Shown piece by piece: positions 45,861-56,356 of a stretch of 64,000 nucleotides of DNA. Every line of letters begins with the position of its first letter. The stretch's first letter is position 1. The position numbers and the translations under genes are program-made. The notes under the pieces were generated by a model, which saw nothing but the letters and a program-made list of their open reading frames with translations, made no database searches and had not been told where the DNA came from. The stretch is from Portulaca oleracea (taxonomy: Eukaryota > Streptophyta > Magnoliopsida > Caryophyllales > Portulacaceae), in NCBI GenBank assembly GCA_029582165.1, contig CM055870.1, positions 17,114,332 through 17,178,331 of the forward strand, written 5' to 3'.

Positions 45861-48800
45861 AGATATAGGATAGGACTAGGATTAAAATCAGAAACACCTT
45901 CGGCGATGATTTGTAAACCTTTCTTACCTTCAGTTTAACTTGCTTCATTTAGAAAAATCTGGATGAGATCTCAAAAGTTTTTGAAACCTTTTCCTTCAAA
46001 CCTTCTGATTTTGAGACAAGTTATGAAAGTTGTATCTGACTGCTTTGACTATCTTAGAAAGTATAAATGTGCGTGCCGCAAATCTTTGGGCTAAGTTTAG
46101 TTGATTGAGCCCCATCCCGTGAGTCCACATTGCCTAAATTTTGAATTGATCACTTTTATCAATTCCATGATCCCTTGAGTGACTCACCCATTAGTTGCAT
46201 CTCTAGAACTTGTTTTGCATCTTGCTTGAGATTACACATTTGCATTGCACGCTGTGACAAAGTGATTAAGGCATCCGATTTTATTTTGATAAGCTACATA
46301 GCTAAATAGCCTTCCTTACATTATATTTACCGTTCTTTTTGCCCCGCCTAGCCTTTGTTTATCCTTTTTTTTTCATGATTGAACCCTGACAATACAAACC
46401 TTGGCCTCTGATATCCAGTATCCCTTTGCCTTGCTTGGTTGGATGAGAGTTTGTCTTTTTTTTTGGAAGAAACAATTGGTTTGGTGTGTTTGTGAACAAA
46501 ATATGAAGTTTGGGAGAATCTGAAGGTCCCATATCTTGAGCGATTGGTATAATTCCATAGATATTCTTCTCCCCGATCACCCACCAAAAAAAAAATATAA
46601 AAAAAAAGAAGAAAAAAAGGAAAAGAGTTTCAAAAATAAAAGGGTGATTAGGGAGAATCAATTTAAAGTTCAGAAAACTTTGACCTGGTTGTATTCAGTT
46701 GAGATGTTTCAGGGTGAAAGGTGAAATGCCTTGCATACATTAAGCAAGAAGGAGAGTTCAGAGTGTTTTATTCGTTGAAAATCAATCCAAGCATGGCTCT
46801 TAACTCCTCATTTCCAAATTTTACCACTCCTTACCCTAACCTAAGCCCCGTTGCAACCCGAAAAAGTCTTTTTGATTGTCACTTGTGCATTGCATACCAG
46901 TAGTGGAGAGTGAAGTTCTTACCAAGCTTATGGTAGTTTGTTTCTATTGGTTTGAGTATGAGAAAACACACATACCTATTCAAAATTGAGTGTTTGAGTG
47001 TTTGTTCTTTCCTATGTGAGGTTTGTTCTTTTTGACTGACCTACGTCCATAACTAACCGCGCGCATTTGCATTATTCTTAGAACTGTTGGCGGATTTATG
47101 CCTCTGAAGTACTTGTTCTCTCCTTTGGGATTCGAAAATTTCTTCCTATCTCTTTCGAACTAAGTTTTGATTTTGTCCAGATTAATCTTTGTGCTTGCTT
47201 GTTGAATTGATTTTGTTCTTCCTATCGAAAATTCCTTATCCCGGAATGTTTCAGCAGCACGTAGAAAATCCCAATCTATCTTCACTTGCCTCAAACTTAG
47301 CAGAGAAGTCAACTTATACCTCCCCAGCTCTCTCTTTTCCTCCTTGGACAGAGTGCTTATCCAAGTGGCTAGCTTTTTTTCTCGAACGCCATCAGGATGA
47401 AAAGACGATTTGATTCGCGTCGAGGCAAGGAAATAATGGGGATAACGAAACTCAAACGGGTTTGATGGTGTTTGGTTTGTGCTTGTGATTTGGAGAAGGC
47501 GTAACCCAGACGGGTTTACTTGCCCTGTACACCAAGATCAGCTTTCCTTAAACTGCACACCAAGTTAGGATTTCTCGGCGCGAAACGCAGACGGGCCTGG
47601 GCCAGCCTATGTGGAGTTCTAAAGGCCCAGCTCCTAGAAGTGGGAATCATTTTGGGCCTAAAACCCAGACGGGTTTGGGCCAGCCTATGTGGAGTTCTAA
47701 AGGCCCAGGGCCTAAAACCCAGACGAGTTTGGGCCAGCTTATTGGGCTATCTCACGGAGCCACTTCAACTCTATTTTGGGTCATAATGCGGGTCCACAAG
47801 ATAGTTATATGTCTTCGCCGGCCCCGAAACTGTAGCTCGAACTTACTTGTAGCATTTAATTTTCGGTCTTTTTTTTGGGGAAGTGGGAGTAATCCCACCA
47901 TGTAGATTGCATATCGCATTACACATTGTTGTTACATTATGCATAAGGGTACACGAGAATAAAAAGTGCATTACGCAGCACCATCATTGCATAAGCATCA
48001 CATCAGTGGTTCGCACTAGTGCATAAATAAAAAAAACGTACGTCATGCATCATTGCATTGCATTGTCCTAAGTGCATAATAAAGAGTCATACATAGCATT
48101 ACATAAGTTCATTACATAAAGACCCTGCATGTGCATCATTCTCAGTCCTCATCATGCCAGACCTTCGCATCGCCACCACCACTGGCGCAATTAGCCCCAT
48201 GGGCCCCGCTTCCACCAGGGCCAAAGTAAGTGTCCCACTGGTAGTAAGAGGAGTCTACCACCTCTGTATCGCTACCTGAGCCAGATAGGTGCAACACTTC
48301 GGTACCGCCTGCATTAAGCCAAGAATGTTCGAGTGACCCTGGCTTAGAAAAAATTCAATCGAGTTTCCACTAAGCCGGGGGCTAGTTGAATCCAAAAAAA
48401 AGGAAACAAGTCACTACAGCGACTGTCAAGTGATTCCCAGTTTAGCAAGAGTTAAATCAAACTGCCACTAAGCTGGGGGCTACGTAGCCCAAGCAAGGGG
48501 TCGAATCAGCCTAAAAGCTAGAACGGCCCGCCTAGGTCCGTTTTCGCAAAGACTCATTTCATATCGGCTTCTCGCCTTCTCTCAGCCCAACCCAGACGGG
48601 TTTGGGACTGTCTGTCGGCTCACTCGACTCACAAAAAAAAGGGAAAAGAGCCCAACTCTCGGTCCAACCCAGACGGGTTTGGGTTTGCCTCCCTCACTCA
48701 GCAGCTGACCCGCAATTCAGCCCAACCCAGACGGGTTTGGGCCTTCTTCCATTTCATCCGCTCCCAAAAAAAAAAAAAAGAAGAAAAAAAAAAATTCAGC

Positions 48801-49071
48801 CCAAACCTAGACGGGTTTGACGGGCCGCAACTCTAGCCCAGTGCAGGCCTATACCCATGAAGCTATGGCAAACTCAAGCCCGCTTCCGAGAGCTAAAGCA
48901 CGACTGACAGGTAAATTTTCTGACTCACTCTGAGTTTCAGATAAACTGATGCCCTCCTTCTCTTTTTGCAGAACAATGCACAAAATACGTCGGTCGTCAG
49001 GCGGTTACAAAAAGACGAACTCATCTTCAGCGGCCGTCATTGGGCCCTCACAATGCGATGACACCCTTTTC
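45861..49071. other. Non-coding interior of the Gypsy element
   Basis: No pol domain was found. Copies of the palindrome AAACCCAGACGGGTTTGGGCC or variants lie near 47503, 47584, 47661, 47715, 48589, 48664, 48724 and 48806. An 80-bp block with CAGCCTATGTGGAGTTCTAA is duplicated at 47600-47640 and 47680-47705. A-rich tracts lie at 46585-46640 and 48765-48795. Confidence 0.6.
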
Positions 49072-49617
49072 AGCACGTCACCTCGATCCACCTCACGGCG
49101 AAATGAAGTGGATCACCTCATCATCCTGGCATGCTTTACGGCGAAATGAAGCACGTCACCTCGATCCACCTCACGGCGAAATGAAGTGGATCACCTCATC
49201 ATCCTGGCATGCTTCACGGCGAAATGAAGCACGTCACCTCGATCCACCTCACGGCGAAATGAAGTGGATCACCTCATCATCCTGGCATGCTTCACGGCGA
49301 AATGAAGCACGTCATCTCGATCCACCTCACGGCGAAATGAAGTGGATCACCTCATCATCCTGGCATGCTTCACGGCGAAATGAAGCACGTCACCTCGATC
49401 CACCTCACGGCGAAATGAAGTGGATCACCTCATCATCCTGGCATGCTTCACGGCGAAATGAAGCACGTCACCTCGATCCACCTCACGGCGAAATGAAGTG
49501 GATCACCTCATCATCCTGGCATGCTTCACGGCGAAATGAAGCGCGTCACCTCGATCCACCTCACGGCGAAATGAAGTGGATTACCTCATCATCCCGGCAT
49601 GCGTCACGGCGAAATGA
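49072..49617 (+). repeat. 78-bp tandem array, seven units
   Basis: Units start at 49072, 49150, 49228, 49306, 49384, 49462 and 49540, nearly identical, followed by degenerate partial units to about 49790. Each contains CACGGCGAAATGAAG twice. 78 is a multiple of three, so a frame stays open through the array with a 26-residue period containing HLDPPHGEMKWITSSSW. It lies upstream of the polypurine tract. Confidence 0.95.
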
Positions 49618-49933
49618 AGCATGCCTCCTAGATCTGCCTCACAGCGAAATGAAGCGGATCGACTCCGACCAGCTTTACGGAAGAAACTAAGCAGGTCAAC
49701 CCACACAGACACAGGTCTTGCACTTCACGGCGAAATGAAGTACATGACCTTGATCTACCTCACGGCGAAATGAGGCGGATCAATTCGGTCAGCTTTACGG
49801 AAGAAACTAAGCAGGCCAACCAACATCGACGCAGGACCAAGCTTCCAAGCGTCAACCAGCTTCAGAAAAGGCTTCTGATTCATATCCAAGATCATCAAGA
49901 CTACTTTGACCATCGTTTTACTCAAACTCGATC

Positions 49934-49948
49934 AAAGTGGGGGCTATC
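49934..49948 (+). other. Polypurine tract
   Basis: AAAGTGGGGGC followed by TATC immediately precedes the 3' LTR, as expected for plus-strand DNA priming. Confidence 0.75.
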
Positions 49949-51203
49949 TGTAGACACCGGATTTTGTACCGGTATTAGTTTTAGTTATTTGCAAAAATAA
50001 GCTAGCCGAGTAATTTAGTAGCATGCAAGCCCATTTCTTTTCTAGCCCGAAAGCAAGCAAAATAGCCCAGCATTACGGTCCAACCCGGCTGAGTTCGGTG
50101 GGCCAAAGCCTGGTTCAGCTTGGCGTAAACCCGTCTGGGTTTGCTGGGCCAAACGCAGCTCGGCCCAAACTTAAACCCGGCTGAGTTTCGTCGTCGCGGC
50201 TAAACCTAAACCCTAATCGCCCTACCTAACCTACATTCCACTATAAATTAAACCCTTTTTTCCCTTCCATTCACACACAACCTGATGCTAGAGTATTGAC
50301 ACTAGCATAATTCTCTCTACCTCTTTTCTCCCTTTGCATGCTGCTTCATAAAAGGTTAGAATGATTATCATATTAATTCAAACCATATAATGTGACTTGA
50401 TGAGTTCATGTTATTCTCATGTTTTCAATTCATAATTTGCATGACATTAATGATGAATTTGTGAAATTTATATCTAATTCCTCCCTTTTAACTTTTTGTT
50501 TTGCTTTGATTTAATTCTAGTAGAGTCTATTCATTGAATAGGCGGGTTTGACGGTTTTAATTGTCAAATTCGTAACCTTACCCCCGGATCCATCTTTGGA
50601 TTCGTAGACCGGAGTTTGTGTTAAAATGGTTTGTTGTTTTTCTCCTAAAAATTCAACTGGCGACTCCATATTCATACATCGTTTTTCTTTTTTTTTTTAT
50701 GATGCGCTCTTTTGAGGAGATTGACGAAACCCTAGGTTCAACCAATGAACCCAGACGGATTTGCTCATTTCTTTTCATTCCTTTCTTTTGACAGCAACAA
50801 AATCCGGTTTGGTTCAACTCATGAACCCAGACGGGTTTTCTTATTTATTCTTTCCCTCTTATTTTTTTGCTCCTTTTGTTCTCGGGTTTGACAGTAGTAA
50901 ACCCAGACGGGTTTGCTCACTTTTTGACGAACCCAGGCGGGTTTGCTCATGTAGTAAACCCAGACGGGTTTGCTCATGTAGTAAACCCAGACGGGTTTGC
51001 TCATGTAGTAAACCCAAACGGGTTTGCTCACTTTTTTTAAAAAAGGGAATGAGTTTTGAGATTAGGGCGCATAAATTAAATTAATCTGTTAACGAAAACA
51101 TTGTTTAAAGTTCAACCTTATTTAAGGTTAAGCAATCCTAGTCGGCTCCCAATCACTTTTAAGTAGCGCCGCGAAAAAGGTTATCAATTTTTCGGGGTCT
51201 ACA
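49949..51203 (+). repeat. 3' LTR of the Gypsy element
   Basis: Starts TGTAGACACCGG and ends GGTCTACA. It contains eight palindrome copies, including one inverted (AAACCCGTCTGGGTTT at 50127), and a 27-bp local tandem of the palindrome unit (50920-51030). Confidence 0.9.
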
Positions 51204-51208
51204 ACACC

Positions 51209-52411
51209 CCTATTATGTTTTTTGAGACTTTTTTTTTATGGTGTTCACATGCTCCAATTAAGAAAATTTCTTTCGAATAATATTAGAAAATCATAATTTT
51301 TTCTGTGACCAAGGGTGTCCATGGACACACCTACATAAGCTTGAGATCTGTCGATGACTAAAAAAACTAAAAGAATATTGGACTTTTATTTTGAAAATCA
51401 CAAATGTTTGTACTAGTAACTTTTATTTTGAACAATCGAAAAAAAAAACTAAAAGAATATTGGACTTTTGACATAATGGTTCTATCATATTAATTAAAAA
51501 AGGTTTTGGACGCTAATAAATTGTACTTCGGAGTGTTCAATAATAATGTATTGAACGTTTTTCTTTGACAATAAATACTATACTTTAGAGGTATTGGACA
51601 ATAATACACTTGTAATTTATTTTGACAATGGATGACTCAATAACGGTCTTATGCGATACTCGGCTCAAACTTATTTTAGTATTTTAGGTAAGATGTAGGT
51701 TGTGTTTCATATATATAGGTAAATTTTATATTAGTTTAGATGGCTATAATACTCCTCATTTTCATTTTATCTATCATCTAGATGTACGTGTTAGTCATAT
51801 GTTAATAATTTTGACCATTAATTTCTTAATATATACAATGTTCATTATATAAAAGTAATATCATTATATTGACAATACAACATACTATCGTTAGAGTATA
51901 ATGTTACGACTTATTTACAAAATATTATGTAACAACTTATTTGTCAAAAAAGGACATTGGATACTATAAAATGTTTAACAAATGACAGATAAAATGAGAA
52001 TGAGAATATAATTAGAGCATAAATTTGATATTTTTCTTTAAATTCCTGGTTGCCTAAAGTTCAAGTGTAAATTTTCATTTTTGCTTGAATAGTTGCACCT
52101 TTGCCAACAAAATTTACAATTTAAATCTTGAAGGCATTTTTGTCAAACCAAATAAATATACAAGGACAAATATGTCCCAGTCATTGACTAATCGGAAAAA
52201 GTATATATTTATATATAGAGTAAAGATTACATTTGGTAATTGAAGTTTCTCAAATATGGAAGGTAAAATCATCATTTTACAAAATTTTGGGGAGGTATAT
52301 GTTATTAATTCGTTATTAATTTGTGCATTTTCCTCCATTGTGACGTTTTTTACGAAATTGTGGAACGCCGCTATCAGTCATCATGGATCTTGTGTTATTC
52401 GAGACCTAATG
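51209..52411. other. Intergenic AT-rich sequence with repeat remnants
   Basis: An 80-bp-spaced direct repeat AAAAACTAAAAGAATATTGG at 51361 and 51441, and a MULE-type end related to 32640-32757 (51490-51610, TTTTGGACGCTAATAAATTG). No gene is seen. Confidence 0.5.
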
Positions 52412-52419
52412 TGGTGCCG

Positions 52420-52900
52420 TTAGACCTATCAATCAGGGTGGGTGAGAGGACGGGTTGCAGGTCGGTCATATATTTGGTTCACACAAATATGAATTGGGTG
52501 TATTTTGGGTTTGGGTAATTACGACCGGTACATTTCGACTTTGGATCAACCCAATGGATTATGATTGTAAGGTTTTCCTCCTTTTTCTTTAAAAAAAATT
52601 ATCTCTAAATACTATTTTTTGTATAATATACATAATAAAATACAATTATCTTCTAGTAACGATAGATTATTATAAATGTTTCAATGTAAGTTAGAAAATT
52701 TCAACGAAATGTTACAAATTCTAATAGATTTGAACTTAAAAATAAATTTTCCAGGTCGAACGGGTGGATCGAGTTTGACTTGCTAATTTGTGGGTTCCTA
52801 TATTCAGTTTATTTCGGGTTTGGGTCGAGTAAATCGTGTTCAAAACCCATAGTTTCCTAGCAGGCTCAGTTGGGTGTCGGATCAACGATTGACAGGTCTA
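52420..52900. mobile_element. hAT-like MITE
   Basis: Inverted ends TAGACCTATCAATC and GATTGACAGGTCTA. Flanking 8-mers GGTGCCGT and GGTGCTAG share the first five bases. The interior is GGGT/CGGGT-rich, with no coding. Confidence 0.6.
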
Positions 52901-52942
52901 GGTGCTAGGTACTTTTCACATACCCTAGGGATCTAACCTCTA

Positions 52943-53290
52943 GGCCCTGTTCTTTTATGCGGTTGGCAAACTGCGGTACCACAGCCTACCGCAGTTTGCC
53001 ACAACCCACCACAAAATACCATTATACCACAATTTACCACAACCCACCATAAATTACTTTTTCAAATTTATTATATATCTTTAATATAAATTTTTAATCA
53101 ATACTTTTTCAACTCATTTTTTTCAATTGATTTTTTACAATTACCAATACAATATATATATATATACACACACACACACAAAACTCACCACAACATACAA
53201 ATAACCCGCTACAATTATATCACAACCCGCCACAATTTCACCACACCATACCACCCCATACCGCAGAATACCGCATAAAAGAATAGGGCC
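52943..53290. mobile_element. Tourist/PIF-Harbinger-like MITE
   Basis: Ends GGCCCTGTTCTTTTATGCGG and CCGCATAAAAGAATAGGGCC, with CTA on each flank. The interior is CCGCCACAAYCC-type repeats plus a (TA)n(CA)n tract near 53150-53180. Confidence 0.85.
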
Positions 53291-53929
53291 CTAGTTGAGG
53301 ATATCAACAGTAATCAAATCTTCACGCGGCTTAGTTTGTGTTGCTCATATTTCTTGTATCTTATAATTTAGAAAATATAGAAAATAAAATAAATATTAAT
53401 TATACCTTGTTATGATAATGCGTAAGGCAACATGCTAACTATAAGTAAATTAATAAAGTAAATGTAATCTAACCTTGATTTTAAATAATTAAGTAGTAAA
53501 ATAATAAAGAATGCTATGAGGAATTTGGAGTCCTACATCACTCTTCCGTTAATGTGAAGGAATTTGGAATTCTTTAAATAAGCCTCAATAGCTCCATCCC
53601 TATGAGTTATTGGAGTCCCACATCGCCCTTTGTTCAATATGTATTTTGACAATTACAAAAGAATGGAGTGAGTGATTATGACGAGAGATTACTGTAAGCA
53701 ATACAAGAAACTAGTGCAAGTAATTACAAAAAAATGAATGGAAAGAAATAGATTTCAATTTGATTTAAGTAAATATTAATCATAACTATTATAAGAGATT
53801 ATTTAGAATAAATTAATATTAATTATAAGAGATTATTCAAAATAAATTTAACCGTAGTTATTAAATTTACTTTAATTTTGTCATAGAGGATTTTAATTTT
53901 CATTAAAATAATATTAATTTGTTACCTGC
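53291..53929. other. AT-rich intergenic
   Basis: GGAGTCCTACATCACTC (53528) and GGAGTCCCACATCGCCC (53610) resemble the AGTCCCACATCG words of small TRIM-like LTR elements, but no complete element is visible. No gene. Confidence 0.35.
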
Positions 53930-54397
53930 TCTATCCATATTAATTATCATAATTTTGACTTTTGCGGTATTTAATTTCTGTTTTTGATTGATAATTTTTT
54001 ACATAATACTCCCTCCGTTTTTTTAATCGTCACTTTGGTAATTGTGCTAAAAACTTTGACCGCTAATATCTTAATTTATACAATGATTCATCATACAAAA
54101 TTGATGTTAGATTCGTTATAAAAATACTATTAGGAAAGTATAATATCGTAGATCTTTATAAAAGTATTATTTGTGAAATTGTTGATTAAAAACAAACTTC
54201 AAAAAGTGTGAAAAACAAATAAAAAAACGGAGGGAGTATATTATTAACAATTATAATATTATACTTCTACGATATTAGTTTTCATTACGAATATAATGAT
54301 GATAATTTTGTATAATAAGTCATTGTATATATTGAGAAATCTATAATTAATTTTTTTGAAATTTGACTTCCAAAAAACGACAATATTAATTTGAGAC
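53930..54397. mobile_element. Diverged Stowaway-like MITE hosting another MITE
   Basis: The left end CTCTATCCATATTAATTATC and right end ACGACAATATTAATTTGAGAC are diverged inverted copies. A complete MITE lies within (54009-54236). The edges are approximate. Confidence 0.5.
54009..54236. mobile_element. Stowaway-like MITE, nested
   Basis: Inverted ends CTCCCTCCGTTTTTTTAATC and AATAAAAAAACGGAGGGAG, with TA on both flanks. Confidence 0.85.
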
Positions 54398-56356
54398 GAC
54401 AACTTTTACACTTCCCCACATCTCTCTCTCTCTCACTTGTTCATCTTCATCTCTCTGCCTGGAAGGTCACCATCAAACGTCATCATCATCGCTCCAACAT
54501 TTCGTCTCACTCTATGTCTGTTAGTTTAACTTATTCTCACTATTTTTGGGTGGAGTTTTCTAAAATTTAAAAGTCCCACCAAAATGAAATTGTTTTTTTA
54601 ACTTTGAAAATTTTCAATTAGGAGCCAAAACTAGCCAAAACCCAAAATGAAATTATATTCTAATTTTCAAAATTTTCAAGTAGGATCCAGAAACAACCCA
54701 AAACCCAAAAAAAATAATTTTCCACTGTCTACGTCGATTCAAGTAGACAAATACACAGTTTCAACTTTCAACTTTCAAACCCTAACACTCATCCGAGGGT
54801 CGCATATTTTGGAAGCTCTCGCAGACACCGTAGCATCTCCGCCTCACACCTTTGTCGTCGCCGTCAGGTTCGTTGGTCACCAAACCCCCCCCCCCTTCGA
54901 TATGTCCAGGGGCTGCTGCTCGCCGCTCGGGGGACGTCAGAGGCCTTCGGAAGGCCGTCGTCTCCGGGCGGTGGTGTTTGCGGCGGGTTTCCGAACCCCC
55001 ATTTCGCAGTTCGACCCTGAGCCCGAACAGACAATATTTTGGGTAGATGGTGGCGGTTCGAGTGGTGTTGGTGGTCAAGTGGTGGCTGGCAGTGGTGGTT
55101 AAGCAGGGACTCCATTGTGGCGGCAGAAATGGCGTCGTTGGTGGCAAGAGAATGAATTAAAGTTGAGGTCTTGTTTTTTTGGCAATGGAAAGCTGAAAGG
55201 TTTTATGGATCTTAAATGAAAAAGTGTGGTTTAGACTTTTGAACAGGTACAAGAATTTAATGAATATTGGAAACATAAATTTTTTGATGGACGAACAGAT
55301 TAATTTAACTACAATTAAATTAAATATAAAATGAAATAGTATAATTGCCAAGTCACTCTGCCACATGGGTGAGTTTTTTACTTAGTGAGTCAGTCAAGTT
55401 TTTCCCCTCTATCACCAGACTTGCTATCCATGTCACTGGCCACATCATCTGCCACTTGGGGGTGGGTCATTGACCCACTGGGTCAGTCTATCATTCTCCT
55501 CAGAGGAGTGTGAACCAGCGGTGAATGACAATCTACCTAGTGTTTGAGAGTTAAGATATGATGAAGAAAACTAGGGGAGGCATTCATTGGAGGAAGATTA
55601 GTGATTTAATGATTTTGTTAGCTGTAGCAGGTATGATGATGATATTTTAATATAATTCCGAGTGGGAAATTTATAATTTTGACATAATTGGTTAACACTT
55701 AACATTTTGATCCGAACACTAGGGACGTAAGAGAAAGGGAAACTTTATTATAAAGTGGTTAGCCTTGTGGGAAGAGATGTACAAGAGACATTTTTGACAC
55801 ATTATTAAGAACAAACTCATCTTTTATTCACTATGGAGAAATTCCATTGATAATCCTTGCAAATCAGTCCAAGAAATGGCTCTCGTGTATAGCAAGTGAA
55901 ATCATTTAACTTAACAGGCTGACTACAAGGACAAAGCAAGGGCAACTATCGTTTTCGCATTTAAAATAGATCTCCCTTGAGCAAGTTTGCAAATCCCTAC
56001 CCACCCCAAACAAAGTCCAACTGTTCTAAACCGAGACAAAAAGAAAGCAATCTGCAAACCAGAAATAAAAAAACACTTCAATTTTTTATTCACAAGATGT
56101 TGTACCACAAACACAATGGAGGACAACATCACAAAAGGCTTCTACACTACCAGTTGACCACCTCCATTCATCTAACACAAGACAAGCCACTAACTAATCT
56201 ACACACCTTACATAAGAGACTAACTAAAACCCCCCTTGTAATTTACATGAGTTACAGTCCTAATTCTGAACACCCTACCTGAGTAGTACTCTTTCAACAC
56301 CACTTTGGTAGCCACCACGAACTCGAACCACCCAAAAGGGGATGGGAGCTGGTGGG
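54398..56356. other. Intergenic and 3' flank of the unknown-function gene
   Basis: 54580-55100 holds an open GC-rich plus frame of 151 codons with no family signal, similar in character to the GC-rich MULE arms near 4.3 and 5.8 kb. GGAGCCAAAACTAGCC-type words recur near 54620 and 54680. 55900-56356 is probably the 3'UTR of the minus-strand gene. No further gene is seen. Confidence 0.4.

Larger units (their letters stand above)
42346..51203 (+). mobile_element. Non-autonomous Ty3/Gypsy LTR retrotransposon (gag-only)
   Basis: 8.86 kb with a perfect 5-bp duplication ACACC (42341-42345, 51204-51208). LTRs start TGTAGACACCGG and the 3' LTR ends GGTCTACA. The order is 5' LTR (42346-43517), a leader with CGACTCCACTGGGGA, gag (to 45742), an integrase scrap, a long non-coding interior, a 78-bp tandem array, a polypurine tract, and the 3' LTR (49949-51203). 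Protease, reverse transcriptase and RNase H are missing. The Gag type suggests the non-chromoviral Tat-like lineage. It must have been mobilised by proteins from another element. Confidence 0.9.

Noticed and set aside
49072..49690. CRISPR-like regular repeats or a repeat-protein gene
   Set aside because: The units are directly adjacent 78-bp tandem copies without unique spacers, in a plant retrotransposon. The open frame follows from the unit length being a multiple of three.
54647..55102. Plus-strand frame of 151 codons
   Set aside because: GC-rich repeat-like sequence, also open on the minus strand, with no domain, no splice logic and no conserved motif.
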